Below, one piece after another: positions 40,401 to 53,692 of a stretch of 64,000 bases of DNA. Numbering within the stretch: position 1 is the first letter of the stretch; every line of letters begins with the position of its first letter. The stretch comes from Channa striata (lineage: Eukaryota; Chordata; Actinopteri; Anabantiformes; Channidae). The notes beneath the pieces are model-generated. The model searched no databases. It was not told the origin of the DNA and saw nothing but the letters and a program-made list of their open reading frames with translations. The translations under genes were made by a program, and so were the position numbers. The DNA is taken from contig CM065170.1 of assembly GCA_033026295.1 (NCBI GenBank), positions 21,338,040-21,402,039 on the forward strand, in the 5' to 3' direction.

Positions 40401-43400
40401 TACACACAGTGTTGTGTTGAAAGCCTTTTTCTTTACAACTGAGCAAAGAGGAGACACATTTAATATGTGCTGTTGTAAACTCAAAATTGTAATTGTATCA
40501 CTTGGTGATCTGAGCTTCCGTTTGACATTTTAAGTAGTTAATTTTTTTTTTAAATGTGGCCAAATACACGTGAGCCCATTTGGCACAGATGCATGTTACA
40601 GTGTTACATTTCTCCTGATATAGCAAGCAGGGACCGGTTGATCAAACCACTGACCCTGTGGTCCATGGACGACTTGCCTTACCAACTGAGCTACAGCAGC
40701 CTACATAAATATAAATACACACATACACACACACACAACCAGTCAAAAGTTTGGACACACCTTCTCATTTAATGCTTTCCCTTTATTTTCGTGACTATTA
40801 ACATTTAAGATTGTCCCTGAAGGCATCAAAATTATGAATTAACACATACTGAATTATGTATTAAAGAAAAAAGTGTGAATTAACTAAAAACATGTTTTAT
40901 ATTTGAGATTCTTTAAAATAGCCACCCTTTGCTTTGATTACTGCTTTGTGCACTCTTGGCATTCTCCCGCTGAGCATGGTGTAACCAGTTAGCAGGTTTC
41001 TTAACTTACACTTTTTTTTTTCAAATGATTTTAGAAGAAATACTTTCCATAAGTCAGGGAGACACTATCCATGCCTCTCATTACACAGACTCACAAAATA
41101 TTTGTGTAAGGTTCAAACTTCTAACCAATGATGTTTAAGGTACCCATGCACATGTATGTGCAAAATATTGTGCAAAATATTATTGCCATAATAACCTGGT
41201 AGACAAAACCTGGTAGATTTCTTTAGCAGATAACTGCTAAAAAATAAGAATCCTGTATTTATCAGTCCTCATATTGATGTGGTAACAGAGTAAGGAATTT
41301 CTGACTACCTTTTCCTAAAGTTACCCCCTGCTGTATATTCTGTAGCAGCTATTATAATTTCATAGAAGCTAGGAATCCCACTGTAGTACTTGTTATAGAT
41401 CCCTCCTATATATCAATTGGTACATTGCTGTAACCAAGTTTTTGATCGAAAATGTATCAGTGCAGTCTTTCCCACCCTCCATGGCTCTGTGTGGTCTCTC
41501 ATCCAGATTTTGTGCAATTGTCCCAAGACAGCTTACTTAACTCAACATCATTACCTCAAAATTGTGACTATATTCCTTTTGACAGAGAAACAGTTTACAT
41601 AAATTATTAGGCCACTTCCTGGGAAAATTTTTTTGAACCTGATTATCAATGACATCATTGTGGCAAATATTATTTGTCCACTAGGTGGTGGATTAGAATT
41701 ATAATTGGAATTAAGCAACATGTAACACATTATTTAATTATACTGTAATTATAGTATAAATATATACTATTATAAATATATAATGAATTGTAGTTAACAT
41801 AGGTTTCAGTCAGCCTCTTCACAGATTTTTCTACATGCTTTGCAGATTTTAGTGTGTGCCTAAGATATTGTTTTGTTTCCAGACTCCATGCATGTCAGGG
41901 CTAAGACCGCAGGTCCTTTGGTTACTTTGGTTACTTTAGTCCCTGCCACAGTCAGCAGTAGCATTTCACACTCTCTTTTGGGAGATCACGGCCAATTGCT
42001 ACTCCAAATGTTTACGATTTTAGAATGATAGGGTTGATTTTGTAAGATAGAGCATCTGCATAGATATGCACCTTATGTTTCTTTCTTCTTCTTCGTTTTG
42101 CTTGTGTACAAAGCAGCAAGAAGAAGTTGCAGCATGAACTGTCAAAGTTAGGTTTGTCTCACTTGACAGTTACATATGCTCGATTATGAATAGTGCACCA
42201 GTGCACATAATTGAAAGGATGATGAAACAATTATTGAGCATACTTTTTCATAGGTGAATTGATAAGAGCTCAATTAGAAACCTCTACTGTTCCCCAGAGA
42301 GCTTCTGCTCTTCTGCTTTTAAAGTTATTTGGTGTGTAAAATCTGCTAAAAATGTGTCCAATGAACTTTGGCTAAACTCTAGTTAATGTGAGCAGATTGT
42401 AGTAGTCAAAAAGAAAACAGACACGTAAAATGTCGTTAAAAGGTCAATGTACCAATGCAGCAATGTAGATTGATGGACCACACATGTAAAACTATTATCT
42501 GGAATCGTTCAGTGGAGACATTATATAGTTAGAAGTGCAAAATGACGACAAAGAATATACAAGTTATTGTATGAGTCATTTTAACAGCTGTAAACTTCGT
42601 CAAGTAAGGTGCCGTAAGTTGAGGCCTCTGAGCAGGATGTGCAGTCTGGGTGGATGTGGGCTGGGTAGGTCAGGGGGATAGCTTCCATAGAGCCGTAATC
42701 AGATACCCATTTCGTCTAAGGTAGGCAATATGATGCTCCCAGTGGAAGTGGAATGGTGGTGAAACACTCCCACCTATTCTACAAACACAATGGATACCCC
42801 ACTTGCTCGTGAGAGATTAGATTTCTCCCCTCTACCTACGTTTGTAGTCAGCAGCAGATCGCTATCTTAAAATTACTTGTGTATCTTTAAAGCTGTGATG
42901 GCAGATAAAGGCATATGGGAGAAGTACACAGCACATCCAATATACACAGTGCAACTTTCAGTTGTATTGCTTAAATAACCCCTCCAGCCCTAAATATCTT
43001 CAATTTGTGTATCTACCTCATAGTAAGTACAGTGTTCAAAGAAAGATTTGCACAAAATCAACATTAGCCCGTAATATTACATTATTTTATTTATGTAATA
43101 ATATACCCACAGGAAATCATCTGTCAAACCTGTAAACTGACTGCTCCAGACTGTTAAATCCATGCAACTGTTAATTACATTTTTATTTAAAATAGGTGAG
43201 ATGTAGAGGAGAAATTTAATTATTTGATTGCTGCGTATGTAGTCAAATTTCTAAGTGCATTTACTCTCTTTTCCTTGATTATTCAAGAAAGCTGAATAAC
43301 CTAGTTACATATAAACACAGTGATTGTTTGGTCCTACCTATCTGTAAGGACCTTTTTTCTCTATTTGCTGATTCTGGTCATCAGGTTGTATTCTACCATG

Positions 43401-46400
43401 TAACTGTGTGTGTGTGTGTGTGTTTGTGCTTTTGTGATGTTTTACAGGATCAGAAGAAAGGCCTGGCAAGACAAAGAAAGAGAAGATGAAGGAAAGGAGG
43501 AAACGATGGCTCAAAAGTGAGTTGATGTCAATACTCAACATTTTGTAGAATTGTTCATAGTGTTGGTAGATGGCAGACCGTTACAGGTTACAACATTGTA
43601 TAACATTTTATGTGTAATTAACACCACTAATTGTATGGTGCTATTCTTGTGTCTTTCCACTTTCACATTGTGTTGAGTGTCATAGGCCACTGTAAATAAG
43701 ACGACACAAACCTGTTGCTTTTTGTTTTTCCGAAGGTTAAAAGAAAAAGTAAAGAGAATGCCTGCCCCTTGAATATGAACTGCGAACTAGTTGAACAAGA
43801 TATAAACTTGATAATTATTTGTTGTTCTTTCTATACTACTTACATTTAGATTGATCTTAACCATTAAGGGCTTGGTATGTAGAGTGGAGAAATTAAAACT
43901 ATTAAAACTAAATATTAAAAAATATTGCATTGAGCAAACCAAAATAATTCAGAACCACATTAGACAGATTATTATATATATTATTGTGCACAAAGTTCAC
44001 CTAATTACAGAATCATCTCTTAATAGAACAGGGCAGAAGATCAACAGCAGAAAAAAATCATACATTACCTGAATCAACTCTTAAACACTTTGAACAGTGT
44101 GTTACTTTAATTACATAACATGTCCATTCCTTTGATTCCTTTCTGTCTCCCTCTCTCTCTCTCAAAAATAATGAAAAATCATTAAAGGACACAGTCACTG
44201 ATATTTCACTTGGTTCATTTTCTTCTGGTTTGGGTAGTACATGTATATGACATGTACATGTGATTAAATGGGGATATTGATATTTAAGAATTTTCTCTTT
44301 CTAAAGTACAGTATACAGTACAACCTATCTTATGCCATGTCCAATAGGTTCTACATTTTCTTCATATAGCTGCATGTATTAAAATTTTGTTTTTCCTGGA
44401 TGAAGGTGCATTTATGTCTGTCTTTTATTTTTTATTTATTTATTTTTTCTTCTCTCTCCACTTTCCACTCACCCCAACCGCTCAAGGCAGATGGGCGCCC
44501 ACCCTGAGACTGGTTCTGCTGGAGGTTTCTTCCGTTAAAGGAGTTTTTCCTCTCCACTGTTGCCTTGCTCAAAAGGGATTTGTTGGGGTTTTTTTTTTTA
44601 TGTTTTTATAGTCTTGACTTTATTATGTAAAGTGCCTTGAAATGATCTTGTTATAAATTGGCGCTATATAAATACATTTGAATTGAATTGAATTGTAGAC
44701 CTCCTGTCTCCAACACCACTAGCACTATTGTCAATACCACCATCATCTCCTATGATTGTAATCACGACTGTAACTCTGCCTGCCTGATGAGCCAATCAAT
44801 TCTCCAGTAACACAACACGTATACTCTTCACGCATATAATTAGGTGCTAATGGCTGGGCGACTTGAGCCTGCTGAAACCCAAGACCAGTCCCACTGCTGA
44901 CAGTTTTCAGGAATTACAGTCAAATTAGAATGAAAGATGAGCCTCTCTTTTTTCACAGATAGCTGAGTTTGCTCAATATGGATCTAAATGTCTTGTACAA
45001 CTATAACAAGCTTAAAAACATCACTGTACATCCTTTTATTTTTATAGCTTTTTTTAGTCTAGCAAATTTCTGTGATGCTGTAGGAAATTGTATTACCTAT
45101 TCACATTTTGTCTATGTTGGTGCGTATTATAAATAAAGTCGAAACTTATATACTTATATTTCTATAACATGGCTTAAATAAAACCTTGTTGTTCCTACCA
45201 GACCTAAGTAGGACACCAAAGTATGGTCTCTCGTTGCGTTCAAACAGAAAATGAAAATGTCTTTGACCATTAGGTCAGACATTAGCTTGTTAACCCCACA
45301 ATATTTCAGCAGGTAGGTGGTGGTAAAATTCTCCGCGGTTTAAAGTTGTTTGAAAGGACAACTTCAACAATTTTGAACTTGCCTTTTATGTCTTTAGGTT
45401 GTAAAAGTACATTAATGCTTTTAAACGCCCCTCTAAAGTCACCTCTAAACTTTAGGTTATTACATATTCCTTATAAATATTTCTGTTTTTCATCATTAGG
45501 AATTTAGATTATGTCATCTGGAGGAGCTCTAGAGAAGCAGGTTGACCATGATTACAAACTCTGTGCTGTGAACAATGAGATGGCATAATCTGAACTGAAA
45601 GCTCCTCCAAGTGTTGTCATCTGGAGGCATTTTTCAGCTGGAAGTAGAAGTATTTCAATATCATGAATGAATCCTTTAAAAAATGGTCACAACAACCAAA
45701 GTGTTTCGATCCCTGGCTCCTGCAGTCACATGTCGAAGTCTCCTTGAGCAAGACACTGAACCCCCATATAGTTGCTCCCAGTGAGTGTTGGGCATTGGTG
45801 AATGAGTGTGTGTGTGTGATTTTGAGTGCGAATGGATAAATAATAAGTGTATGTAACTGGTCCCCTCTCTTTCTCCTATCAGAGATCAGCTCCATCAAAC
45901 AGACAAAGGAGCAACAGGTGGCCAAGGCCCGCAGGCAGGCCACACCTTTGGTGGGAGACCTCAGGCCGTTGGTCGACGCATTGCCAGAGCTCTGTCCGCT
46001 CAACAGCCCGTCCACTGCTGTTTGCCACAAGAGCACAAAAAACAAAATGTAAGTGTCAAGGTGAATGCTCAGCGGGTATCAAATATCAATGTGATATTCA
46101 AATGTGTTGCCCTATATTTCTCATATTTCTTTTGTCCTTCAGAAAAGTAAATCTGAACCAACACCGGTACATATTGTGTTTAAATTGAGCAGCAAACATG
46201 GTCAGCAGATTTAATCTTGACCTTACATCTACTGTTAGCAACACATAGCAGCTGTTCAGTCAACAAATATTTAACAGAAAAGTAGCATGCTTGGTCTGAA
46301 ATGCATTTGTAGAAGAGGATTTTGGTATTAGTTTTCCATGGTTTAACTATGGAGCCATTAAATGAATACTTCCAAATGGCTTCAAGTGGTGCTTGAAGCT

Positions 46401-47383
46401 ATAGCATGTCAGACTTTCAGTCATAGACTTCTTCTGAACCACTCTAGAGTGCATAATACAATCAGTGTGCTCTCAGTGCACTCAATATGCATAGGTGCTG
46501 TAAATGTACAGAAAACAGAAATGGAAAAGAGGAGCCCTGGAAAGATTTTATATATTGTTAATAGTTGCTATTCCATTCAACTTTGTTGTAAACTGGTGCT
46601 GTATAAATGAAGTAATTTTAACGCACTTTACATAATGTAGTCGAAGTTGTACAAATATGTAGAAAAAACCCCAACAAATCCCCCTTGGGGAAGCCGGCCC
46701 TGTGCAATAGTAGAGAGGAAAAACTCCCTCTAACCTCCAGCAGATCCAGTCTTATGGTGGGTTAATGTTTTGGATAATAGGTTTATATAAGGACTTTAAG
46801 AGTGGCAATTCTATGAAACTGGGATCTCTAAATAAACATTGTTGTTATTGATCAAGGAGCTTTTGTGTGTGCTGTTTTGTATTTAGAAATTAAAACAAAA
46901 AATTCTGAGTGAAGTCATAGCAGTGAAACGTTAAGCCTTGTCCCCTAGAGTGAAATAAGAGGCTCTGGTACACCCTCTTAGATGGACCAGATAAAAGTTG
47001 GATTGAAGAAGGACTGAGGAGCAATCAGTTAGGGCAACTACAATCCACCCCATGTGTCAGAGTTTTGTGTGATCATATACCTCTTTTCTCTTTCCTCTCT
47101 TCTCCCTTCAGACAAGTGATAAAGCCTGAGCCAACAGACTTCAGCCAGATGAATAAGGCACAGAAACATAAACTCCTGTAACAAACTTTTCTTTTTCTAC
47201 ATGGTTCACAAATATGCACAGTAAACTTGTAATACACAAAAAAGCAATAGGTTTTTCTGTTATTCCAGGGAAACAGAGAGCAGCTCGTTCACTGAAGCTG
47301 TTAAGATCTTCTCTACCAAAAATAACCCTTTGGCTGAAATCAGTGAGCACCTGAGAAAGAGGATCAGGCAGGAGGACCCTTAG
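37475..47383 (+). CDS. slx9: SLX9 homologue (FAM207A), ribosome biogenesis factor, six coding exons
   Basis: Exons with GT/AG borders: 37475-37642, 37750-37870, 43448-43516, 45883-46048, 47112-47177 and 47269-47383. They total 705 bp, in phase throughout, giving 234 aa plus a stop; the human protein is 230 aa. Conserved features: start MVGKIKRLR, the FASTKITPEVLIQSL block in exon 2, the very basic KEKMKERRKRWLK in exon 3, VGDLRPLVDALPEL in exon 4 and NPLAEISEHLRKRI at the end. In yeast Slx9 acts in nucleolar pre-40S maturation and export; the vertebrate role is inferred from that. Intron 2 (5.6 kb) holds a Tc1-like element; a SINE ends close to the exon 4 acceptor. Neighbouring adarb1 is the same pairing as in human. 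Confidence 0.9.
38520..40420 (-). mobile_element. Decayed Tc1/mariner-type transposon in slx9 intron 2
   Basis: The ends are related inverted sequences: minus-strand 38790-38660 and plus-strand 40276-40400 share AACAAAAGGTGCT..CT, AGTTGTGTATCAGA and TGATCTCTT. Between them the minus strand carries a broken transposase with FTKKYTK and WTDDETKINL blocks typical of Tc1. Stops and shifts are frequent. Boundaries are approximate. Confidence 0.6.
40620..40705 (-). mobile_element. tRNA-derived SINE head
   Basis: On the minus strand TGTAGCTCAGTTGGTAAGGC matches box A and GGTTTGATCAACC is a degenerate box B. No full tRNA cloverleaf is supported, so this is a SINE head rather than a tRNA gene. Confidence 0.5.
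40724..40990 (+). mobile_element. Non-autonomous Tc1/mariner-like fragment preceded by CA repeats
   Basis: A short CA-rich tract leads into ACCAGTCAAAAGTTTGGACA and later AAAATAGCCACCCTTTGCT, a terminal sequence very common in fish Tc1-like elements. Only one end is present. Confidence 0.65.
40991..43447. other. slx9 intron 2, remainder
   Basis: AT-rich intronic sequence without recognisable genes. It ends with a TG microsatellite (about 43406-43424) shortly before the exon 3 acceptor at 43447. Confidence 0.5.
44440..44697 (+). repeat. Common teleost interspersed repeat with TTGAA tail
   Basis: Carries the recognisable run CCACCCTGAGACTGGTTCTG, a GGAGGTTTCTTCC block, TTGGCGCTATATAAATA and the (GAATT)n tail. 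It lies in slx9 intron 3. An inverted, shorter copy lies at 46590-46745. Confidence 0.65.
45690..45850 (+). mobile_element. SINE-like repeat ending just before slx9 exon 4
   Basis: Shares GATCCCTGGCTCC and CCTTGAGCAAGACACTGAACC with the copies at 23930 and 57275. Its right end lies about 30 bp from the exon 4 acceptor AG at 45881-45882. Confidence 0.55.
46590..46745 (-). repeat. Inverted copy of the teleost repeat at 44440-44697
   Basis: The minus strand shows GGAGGTTAGAGGGAGTTTTT, ATTTGTTGGGGTTTTTTC and a CAGCACCAGTTTAC end. It lies in slx9 intron 4. With the + strand copy 2 kb away it could pair in the pre-mRNA. Confidence 0.5.
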
Positions 47384-47604
47384 GACCCCAGCTAACAGGA
47401 GCGACTGCAGCCTAACATTATGAGATTAAAAGGTTCCTGAATCCAAGCTTACTGATTTTGTAAGAATAACCTAGTCTGCTCTTTCACACATTTCAGTTGC
47501 TGACTAATAGATGCTGCTGACTGGCTCCTGATGACATAATGTCTGGAATATGTGAATGACTTTGACACATATCCTTTAAGTTATATTGAATTTACCTCTG
47601 CAAT

Positions 47605-47610
47605 AATAAA
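47605..47610 (+). terminator. slx9: slx9 polyA signal
   Basis: AATAAA 222 bp after the TAG at 47381-47383, the first on this strand after the stop. Confidence 0.6.
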
Positions 47611-47639
47611 TCACAATTCCTTTAAAGCTCAAAATGTGA

Positions 47640-50504
47640 TGTGTATTGTTAATAATAATATGTTATATTAGAATAACTTGTCTTGGTAAATGTAGTTTAA
47701 TTATAGACTTTTTGGCCACTATACACAGAGCAACTGAATATGGGTCAGTGTCCTGCTTAAGGATAATTCAACATACAGTTTATATGATTATGCAGACTTC
47801 TTACAGAAGAGCTGCTGCCAGCCTGGTTCCAAACCCAAAAACCTGCTAACCACTCCACCACCGTGGCCCTTAAAATTATATCATAATTATCTAGAGAAAG
47901 CTATATATGTAGCTACTAAAATGATCAGTTGTCTGTGACACTGGCCTTCTCCATCGGACCATGATGGTTGTCCTATAAAAGTATTAAATGAATTTCCGTC
48001 TTGGCATTTTGTCCTTTGCTATACAAGTTAACTTAAAAGGGTAATGATTGTAAGTAATACTCTTGGTGCATTCATGAAAAAGTAGCAATAAATTGACCAA
48101 TTACTCTCATAACACTGTTTATAACTCCAACCCTAACCCTTTCTTCTACGATGAAATGGGACATAAGATGTACCGAATTACATCTTAAGTTTCTGAGCTA
48201 ATGTGGCCCATTAGAAATAATAAATAATGGATGAGAAGAGAACAGTGTCAAATTCAAAGTAATCAGTGCATATTGTTAACAGCCTTCAGCATATGATAAA
48301 TATACAGATCAGTGGATATTCAGCAACTGAAGATATTTCTAAGGGAGAAAGGAAAAAAAGAGTACCAACCTGCAGTCTTTTGCCAGGCATGTCTTCCTTT
48401 AGTGAACTAACACAAGAGGAAAAACAAGGCAACCATTATGTAACTAAATGAAATTCAAAGAGGGCTATATCGATATTCAAATGGGGCAGTTGCTAAATGA
48501 CTATTTATAATTTTAATAAAATTGGCATAAGTCATGAGTGTTTTTTCATTCACCATTAGAAAAAAAGAGTAATTTACAAAGACATGGCATTTAGACAGGC
48601 TGTTGGTGCCCTAGGCAAAAGTGTATACATCATAATACCCCATGCTTCAGATATGGAAAATAGAATAAACACACTATACTGTAAAATAACTTACCGTAAT
48701 ACACCATAGTGATTTATAGTACACTTGTCCAAAGGCCTTTTCATTTAACTTTGGTGATATAGCATTCATAGCTTGACATTTGTCTTAGTTTACCACAGAA
48801 CATATGGTAAACTAGCTATTTGCAGCCTGCTAGCTAAGCTAACAAGTTGACTTCTCGTGGCTCCAGCATGGACATACATGGTTGCTCTGCTAACTTAGTT
48901 AGTTATGTTAAACTAATGTTAAATGCCAAGGTAAACAACATAAGATAAACGTTTATTCCTCCCACAATGGCGAAATTTCCATGTTAAAACAGAAACGAAT
49001 GTTCAGATTCTGGCAAGTAAGAACACAGTACATACAATTTAGTATATACAGTCTAGTATATACAAAATACAGTATATACACAATCTAAAAATAAAATGTA
49101 TCACATGTACACAATCATATATACATAAACATACAAACATCTACATTCACAATCAGTGTAAAAGAAACAATGTGATACTAGTGGAAGTTCTGTTATTCAA
49201 CTTTCTTCACCACCTTCACGGTTACACTAGCAGCATTTAGCTAATGTTATATAGTATTATATTTAATCATTATCTCCATGGTTCCACGTACAGCTATCTT
49301 GCTTTTTTCTCCTATTTCTGTTTTTTTTTTTTTTTTTTACTCCCAGGAGGAGCTGTTGTTGTTGTTTGATTAAATCTGTGTTTACACTGAATCATGCACT
49401 ACTTTCAGTGGAGTGACAGTCTGGGCCCACTTAGGGAGATCTGTGACTGATAGTGTCACTGCAAAACCTACACACAGCCAGTGCTGTGCACCATGCACAA
49501 GTTTAGTTTTGTCAGCCCTCTCTGGCTTCTTATTGGGCTGGGGCCCCATGCAGTTGTCAGCTTTTCCTGCTGGTGTGGATCGTCTCTGTAGAAAAGGATG
49601 TATGCAGAATCTGTAGGAGGAGAGCTGTTAATAACAATTCCAATACAAATAGAGTAAACTCCTATATTTATCAACAGCACAGTTACACTCTGTAACCACA
49701 GAAACGCTGTGGTCATCAAAACTTAATGCTTGGCAGCAGTAATGATTTGGGTTTGTCAAAATGGACAATTTCAGCCATAATAAATCAAACTTCATTCTTT
49801 CCAGTAGTATATGCCAAATGGTCTGCAATTATATAGCACTTTTCTACCTGTTGGTACCCAAAGCACTTAACGCTGCTTTTCATTCACCCATTTCCTAGAG
49901 ATGGGAAATGTGATTCTTTTGATTGACTTGGATCTTTAGCTCTCTAACAGTAAATTGAACAAATCATTTTGAGTCATTTCGTTCATCTTACACCACGTGA
50001 CGCTGTAGCCCTCTTGTGGGCGATGTAAAAAGGGCCGCGGTTCCCAAACACTATATACTGAAGACGACATGGTTTGTTTCAGCTGACAAATTATAATACA
50101 CAAAATACCACAAGCAATTCAAACCATGTGAAAACCTAGCAATAAAATACCACACATTACTCCCAAGTCATATGCAAAATTAGTTCACATTAAACAAATC
50201 ACTCACGAACAGACACACACAGATGGAGGAGCTTCTATGCAGCTGCCCTACCCGCACCAGAATCAACTAAGTTAGGGTTTGCTCAAAGACACTTCGATGT
50301 GACAGGGGGAGCTGGGGACAACTGCTCTCCCTCCTGTGCCACAGTCGCCCTAAGTAGGTTTTTGGGGTGGGAGACCAAGTGAAGCAATACTACTTAGGTT
50401 AGCACTAAAGGCCCATTCAATACTGTCAAAGCAATAACGCACCGGACAGTTCAATGTGGGTTAATCATTAACAGTACTAAAAACATGAACACAATTATAA
50501 ATAC
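47640..50504. other. Intergenic DNA, no gene seen
   Basis: AT-rich. It contains a partial SINE-tail-like match (49825-49890), a T tract near 49320-49340 and a tRNA/SINE-like patch near 50210-50360. ORFs here are short and unsupported. Confidence 0.5.
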
Positions 50505-50707
50505 TTTAAATATAAATACTCCTGAAATATGCCTATGACACGACTGTCATTGGGCTAATCCAGGACGTTGATGAGTCTGCATACAGGTGGGATGTGGAGC
50601 AGCTGTCCCAGTGGTGCAATCAGAACCACCTAAAGCTCAACATACTCTAAACTGTAGAGATGATGGAGGACCTTAGGTGAAACCGCCTGTCCCCCCTCCC
50701 CCTCACC

Positions 50708-50715
50708 ATCTACAA
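50708..50715. repeat. hAT target-site duplication, left copy
   Basis: ATCTACAA, identical to 52608-52615. Eight bp is the expected size for hAT transposons. Confidence 0.85.
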
Positions 50716-52607
50716 CACATATGTCAAACTCAGGCCCGTGTAGTTATATTTGGCCTGCGAGATCATATCAAATTTGCATTACAACTAGTCTGCCGCATGC
50801 TCCGCTAATACTACAAATCCCAGAATGCCTTGCCACGAACAGCAAGCGCCCCTCATTCTCTGTTGACAGTCATTAACAACCACTATAGTCACATGGGGCA
50901 AGTTAATTCCACCCTCTGCAAAAATGGGCCAATCGAAAGATGGACAATAGGAACTTTCAAGACAGGTGGGAGGCAGATCATCTGTTCACAAATATAACGG
51001 ACAGACCTGTTTGTCTTGTGTGCAGAGCTAACATGGCTGTAACAAAAAAATATAACATAAGAAGACACTATGAAAAAAAACATTATGAGAAGTAAAAGGA
51101 CCTGGACGTAAAGCAGAAGCTCCAGAAGGCAGAGGAGATGAAAAAAGTCTGGTTTCCTGGCAGACTATGGTTATGAAAGCAAAATCAAAAAGTGAAGCTG
51201 TTGTAAAGGCTAGATTTATTGTGGCAGCAGAGATTGCAAAATCTGCCTGGCCCTTTAATGAGGGAGAGTTAGTCAAAAAGTGTATGGTCAAAGTTTGTGA
51301 CATCATGTACCTAAATAAAAGTAAAGAATTTTTAAATGTGAGCCTGAGCAGGAACACCCTGGCTGACCGTGCAAGTGAGATTTCCACTAATCTACATGAA
51401 TAACTAATAAAAAAAGGGAAAAGATTTTATTGCATATTCCCTTATTGTAGATGAGAGCAGCGACAAGCTGTCAATCTTCATCCGTGGAGGAGACTCGAGC
51501 CTGCGCATTATAGAGGACCTTTTAGGATTAAAATCAATATATGGCACGACCACCGGAAAATATATCTTTGAAGAGGGATCCAAATATGTAAATAAAATTA
51601 AGCTTCCTTGGTATAAATTGTGGGACTGACGACAAACTGTGTGCCTGCGATGTGTGGTCAAAAGTGTGGATTGGTTGGTAGGATTCGGCAGAAGATGCGG
51701 GAGGAACATGCAGGTGATCTTACAGTTTATCACTGCATCATTCATCAGGAAGTGCTGTGTGGCAAAGCCCTGCAGACGGAACATGTTATGAGCACCATAA
51801 CACGAGTGGTTAACTTCATAAGGTCTAAAGGTTTGAATCACCACCAGTTCAAGTCTTTTCTGGAGGAGTATGATTTGGAATCCAGATCCTTGCAGTTGGT
51901 GCTGCCCAATTTACATGTTTTCTCTCCGACACAATGCCCCAATTACGGACCCAAGCTGCTCAAATGCTCTGTATATTCGGAAGCACATATCTATGTGAAC
52001 AACTGTTCTCTATTATGAAGCTGAGTTGACTCAGTGATGAACGCCTTCACTCCATCCTGAAGATTTCCTCAGCTCAGAGCCTGACGCCAGACATTGATGA
52101 ACTTGCAACTAAGAAAAGATGTCAGGTATCTGGCTTAGACAAATGTGCAGAGTAAATCAGAGTGTAGCAAACTCAGTTTGAATATATGTTTTGTTTATGC
52201 GCTTTTTTTACTCCAAGGCATGGACTGTTAAAAGTTGAAAAGTTGGATTTTCATTGAATGAAATTATTATTTTGGTTGTTTTGTTGTTACTTTTGAAAAT
52301 ATCCAATTCAAAAAGGAACTTAAAAGGATACAGTGAAAGGCATAATTTGTTTTATTTATTTATTAAGAAATGAACACCACTGATGTGTCTTTTATTTCAA
52401 ATTAAATTTCTTATGGGTTTGTAATATCAAGCTCTGGTTGTTCCAAATCCTGTGTTCAAACAAAACCAAAGTTTGTTTCCATATTAAAAAGATTGAACAT
52501 TACATATCAGCTGCAGTTACATATACATTTTTCAATAAGTACTCAGACCAGTGACTTTATCTCAGTTTTATATTTTGGACCACTGTGAATTTGAGTTTGA
52601 CACCTTG
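50716..52607 (+). mobile_element. hAT transposon (1,892 bp), decayed, with 8-bp TSD
   Basis: The ends form an imperfect terminal inverted repeat: CACATATGTCAAACTCAGG at the left and, on the minus strand, CAAGGTGTCAAACTCAAAT at the right. The + strand carries pieces of a transposase in changing frames: KSKSEAVVKARFIVAAEIAK (51170-51230), then STYLCEQLF (about 51980-52010) and IDELATKKRCQ (about 52095-52127), which resemble the C-terminal region of hAT proteins of the GTF2IRD2/ZBED type. Many stops; inactive. Confidence 0.8.
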
Positions 52608-52615
52608 ATCTACAA
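52608..52615. repeat. hAT target-site duplication, right copy
   Basis: ATCTACAA, matching 50708-50715. The LINE coding sequence reads across the empty site. Confidence 0.85.
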
Positions 52616-53099
52616 CAACACTATGTCTATCGTCGACTCATTCAGATTTCTAGGATCCACAGTCTCCCAGGACCTGAAGTGGTCCCCCCGCATAGACATT
52701 GTCCACAAAAAGTCCCAGCAGAGGTTGTATTTCCAGAGCCAGCTCAGGAAGTTTAATCTTCCCAAGGAGCTGCTGACCATCTTCTACACTGCCACCATCC
52801 CGTCTGTGACGTTTGGTTCAGCCACCAAGCAAGACCACCCGCTGCAGTCACAGACTGCAGCGGGTGGTCAGGTCAGCAGAAAATATCATTGGGACTGAGC
52901 TTCCTTCGATCCAACATCTGTACCTGTCCAGAATCAGAAAATGGGCAGCAAGTATTGCTTCTGACCCCACACACCCACACAAAAACTGTTTAAGCTCCTC
53001 CCCGCTGGCAGGTACTACAGAGCTATGCCCACCAGAACCCCCAGATACAGAGTCAGTTTCTTCCCCCAAGCTATGTCTTAGCTGAACTCCCAGTGCAAT

Positions 53100-53115
53100 A
53101 AGCTTGTGAATGTGA
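53100..53115. repeat. RTE target-site duplication, left copy
   Basis: AAGCTTGTGAATGTGA, identical to 53677-53692. Confidence 0.85.
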
Positions 53116-53676
53116 ATACTACTACTTCTCTTTCGGCTTTTCCAATCAGGGGTCGCCACAGTGAATCATCCTTTTCCACTTCACTCTATCCTGGGCATCT
53201 TCCTTTCTGACACCAGCTAACCCCTTGTCCTCTGTTAGAACATCCATATATCTCCTTCTTGGTCGTCCTCTTGCCCTCTTGCCTGGCAGCTCCATCTCCA
53301 ATATCCTTCTACCGATATATTCACTATCCCTCCTCTGCACATGTCCAAACCATCTCAATCTGGCATCTCTGACTTTGTTTCTAACGCAGGCAACGTGTGC
53401 TGTCCCTCTGATGTCCTCGTTCCTAATTCTGTCCAACCTCGTCACTCCTAAGGAGAACCTCAACATCTTTGTCTCTGCTGCTTCCATCTCTGCCTCTTGT
53501 CTCTTTCTTACTGCTACTGTCTCTAACCCCTAGAGCAGAGCTGGTCTCACCACTGTCTTGTACACCTTTCCTTTGAGTCTTGCTGACACTCTTCTGTCAC
53601 ACAACACTCCTGACACTTTCCTCCACCCACTCCAACCCGCCTGCACTCGCCTCTTCAACTCTTTTCCACACTCCCC
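53116..53676 (-). mobile_element. 5'-truncated RTE-type LINE with 16-bp TSD
   Basis: The minus-strand ORF 53487-53146 is the C-terminal tail of an RTE protein: GVTRLDRIRNEDIRGTAHV, LRWFGHVQRRD, RARGRPRRRYMD. The 3' end is GCCGAAAGAGAAGTAGTAGTA. It is flanked by perfect 16-bp duplications, so it is a single, fairly recent insertion. Confidence 0.85.
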
Positions 53677-53692
53677 AAGCTTGTGAATGTGA
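53677..53692. repeat. RTE target-site duplication, right copy
   Basis: AAGCTTGTGAATGTGA, matching 53100-53115. Confidence 0.85.

Noticed and set aside
40620..40705. tRNA gene
   Set aside because: Box A-like and box B-like strings are present, but no cloverleaf stems were found and it sits among SINE-like sequence.
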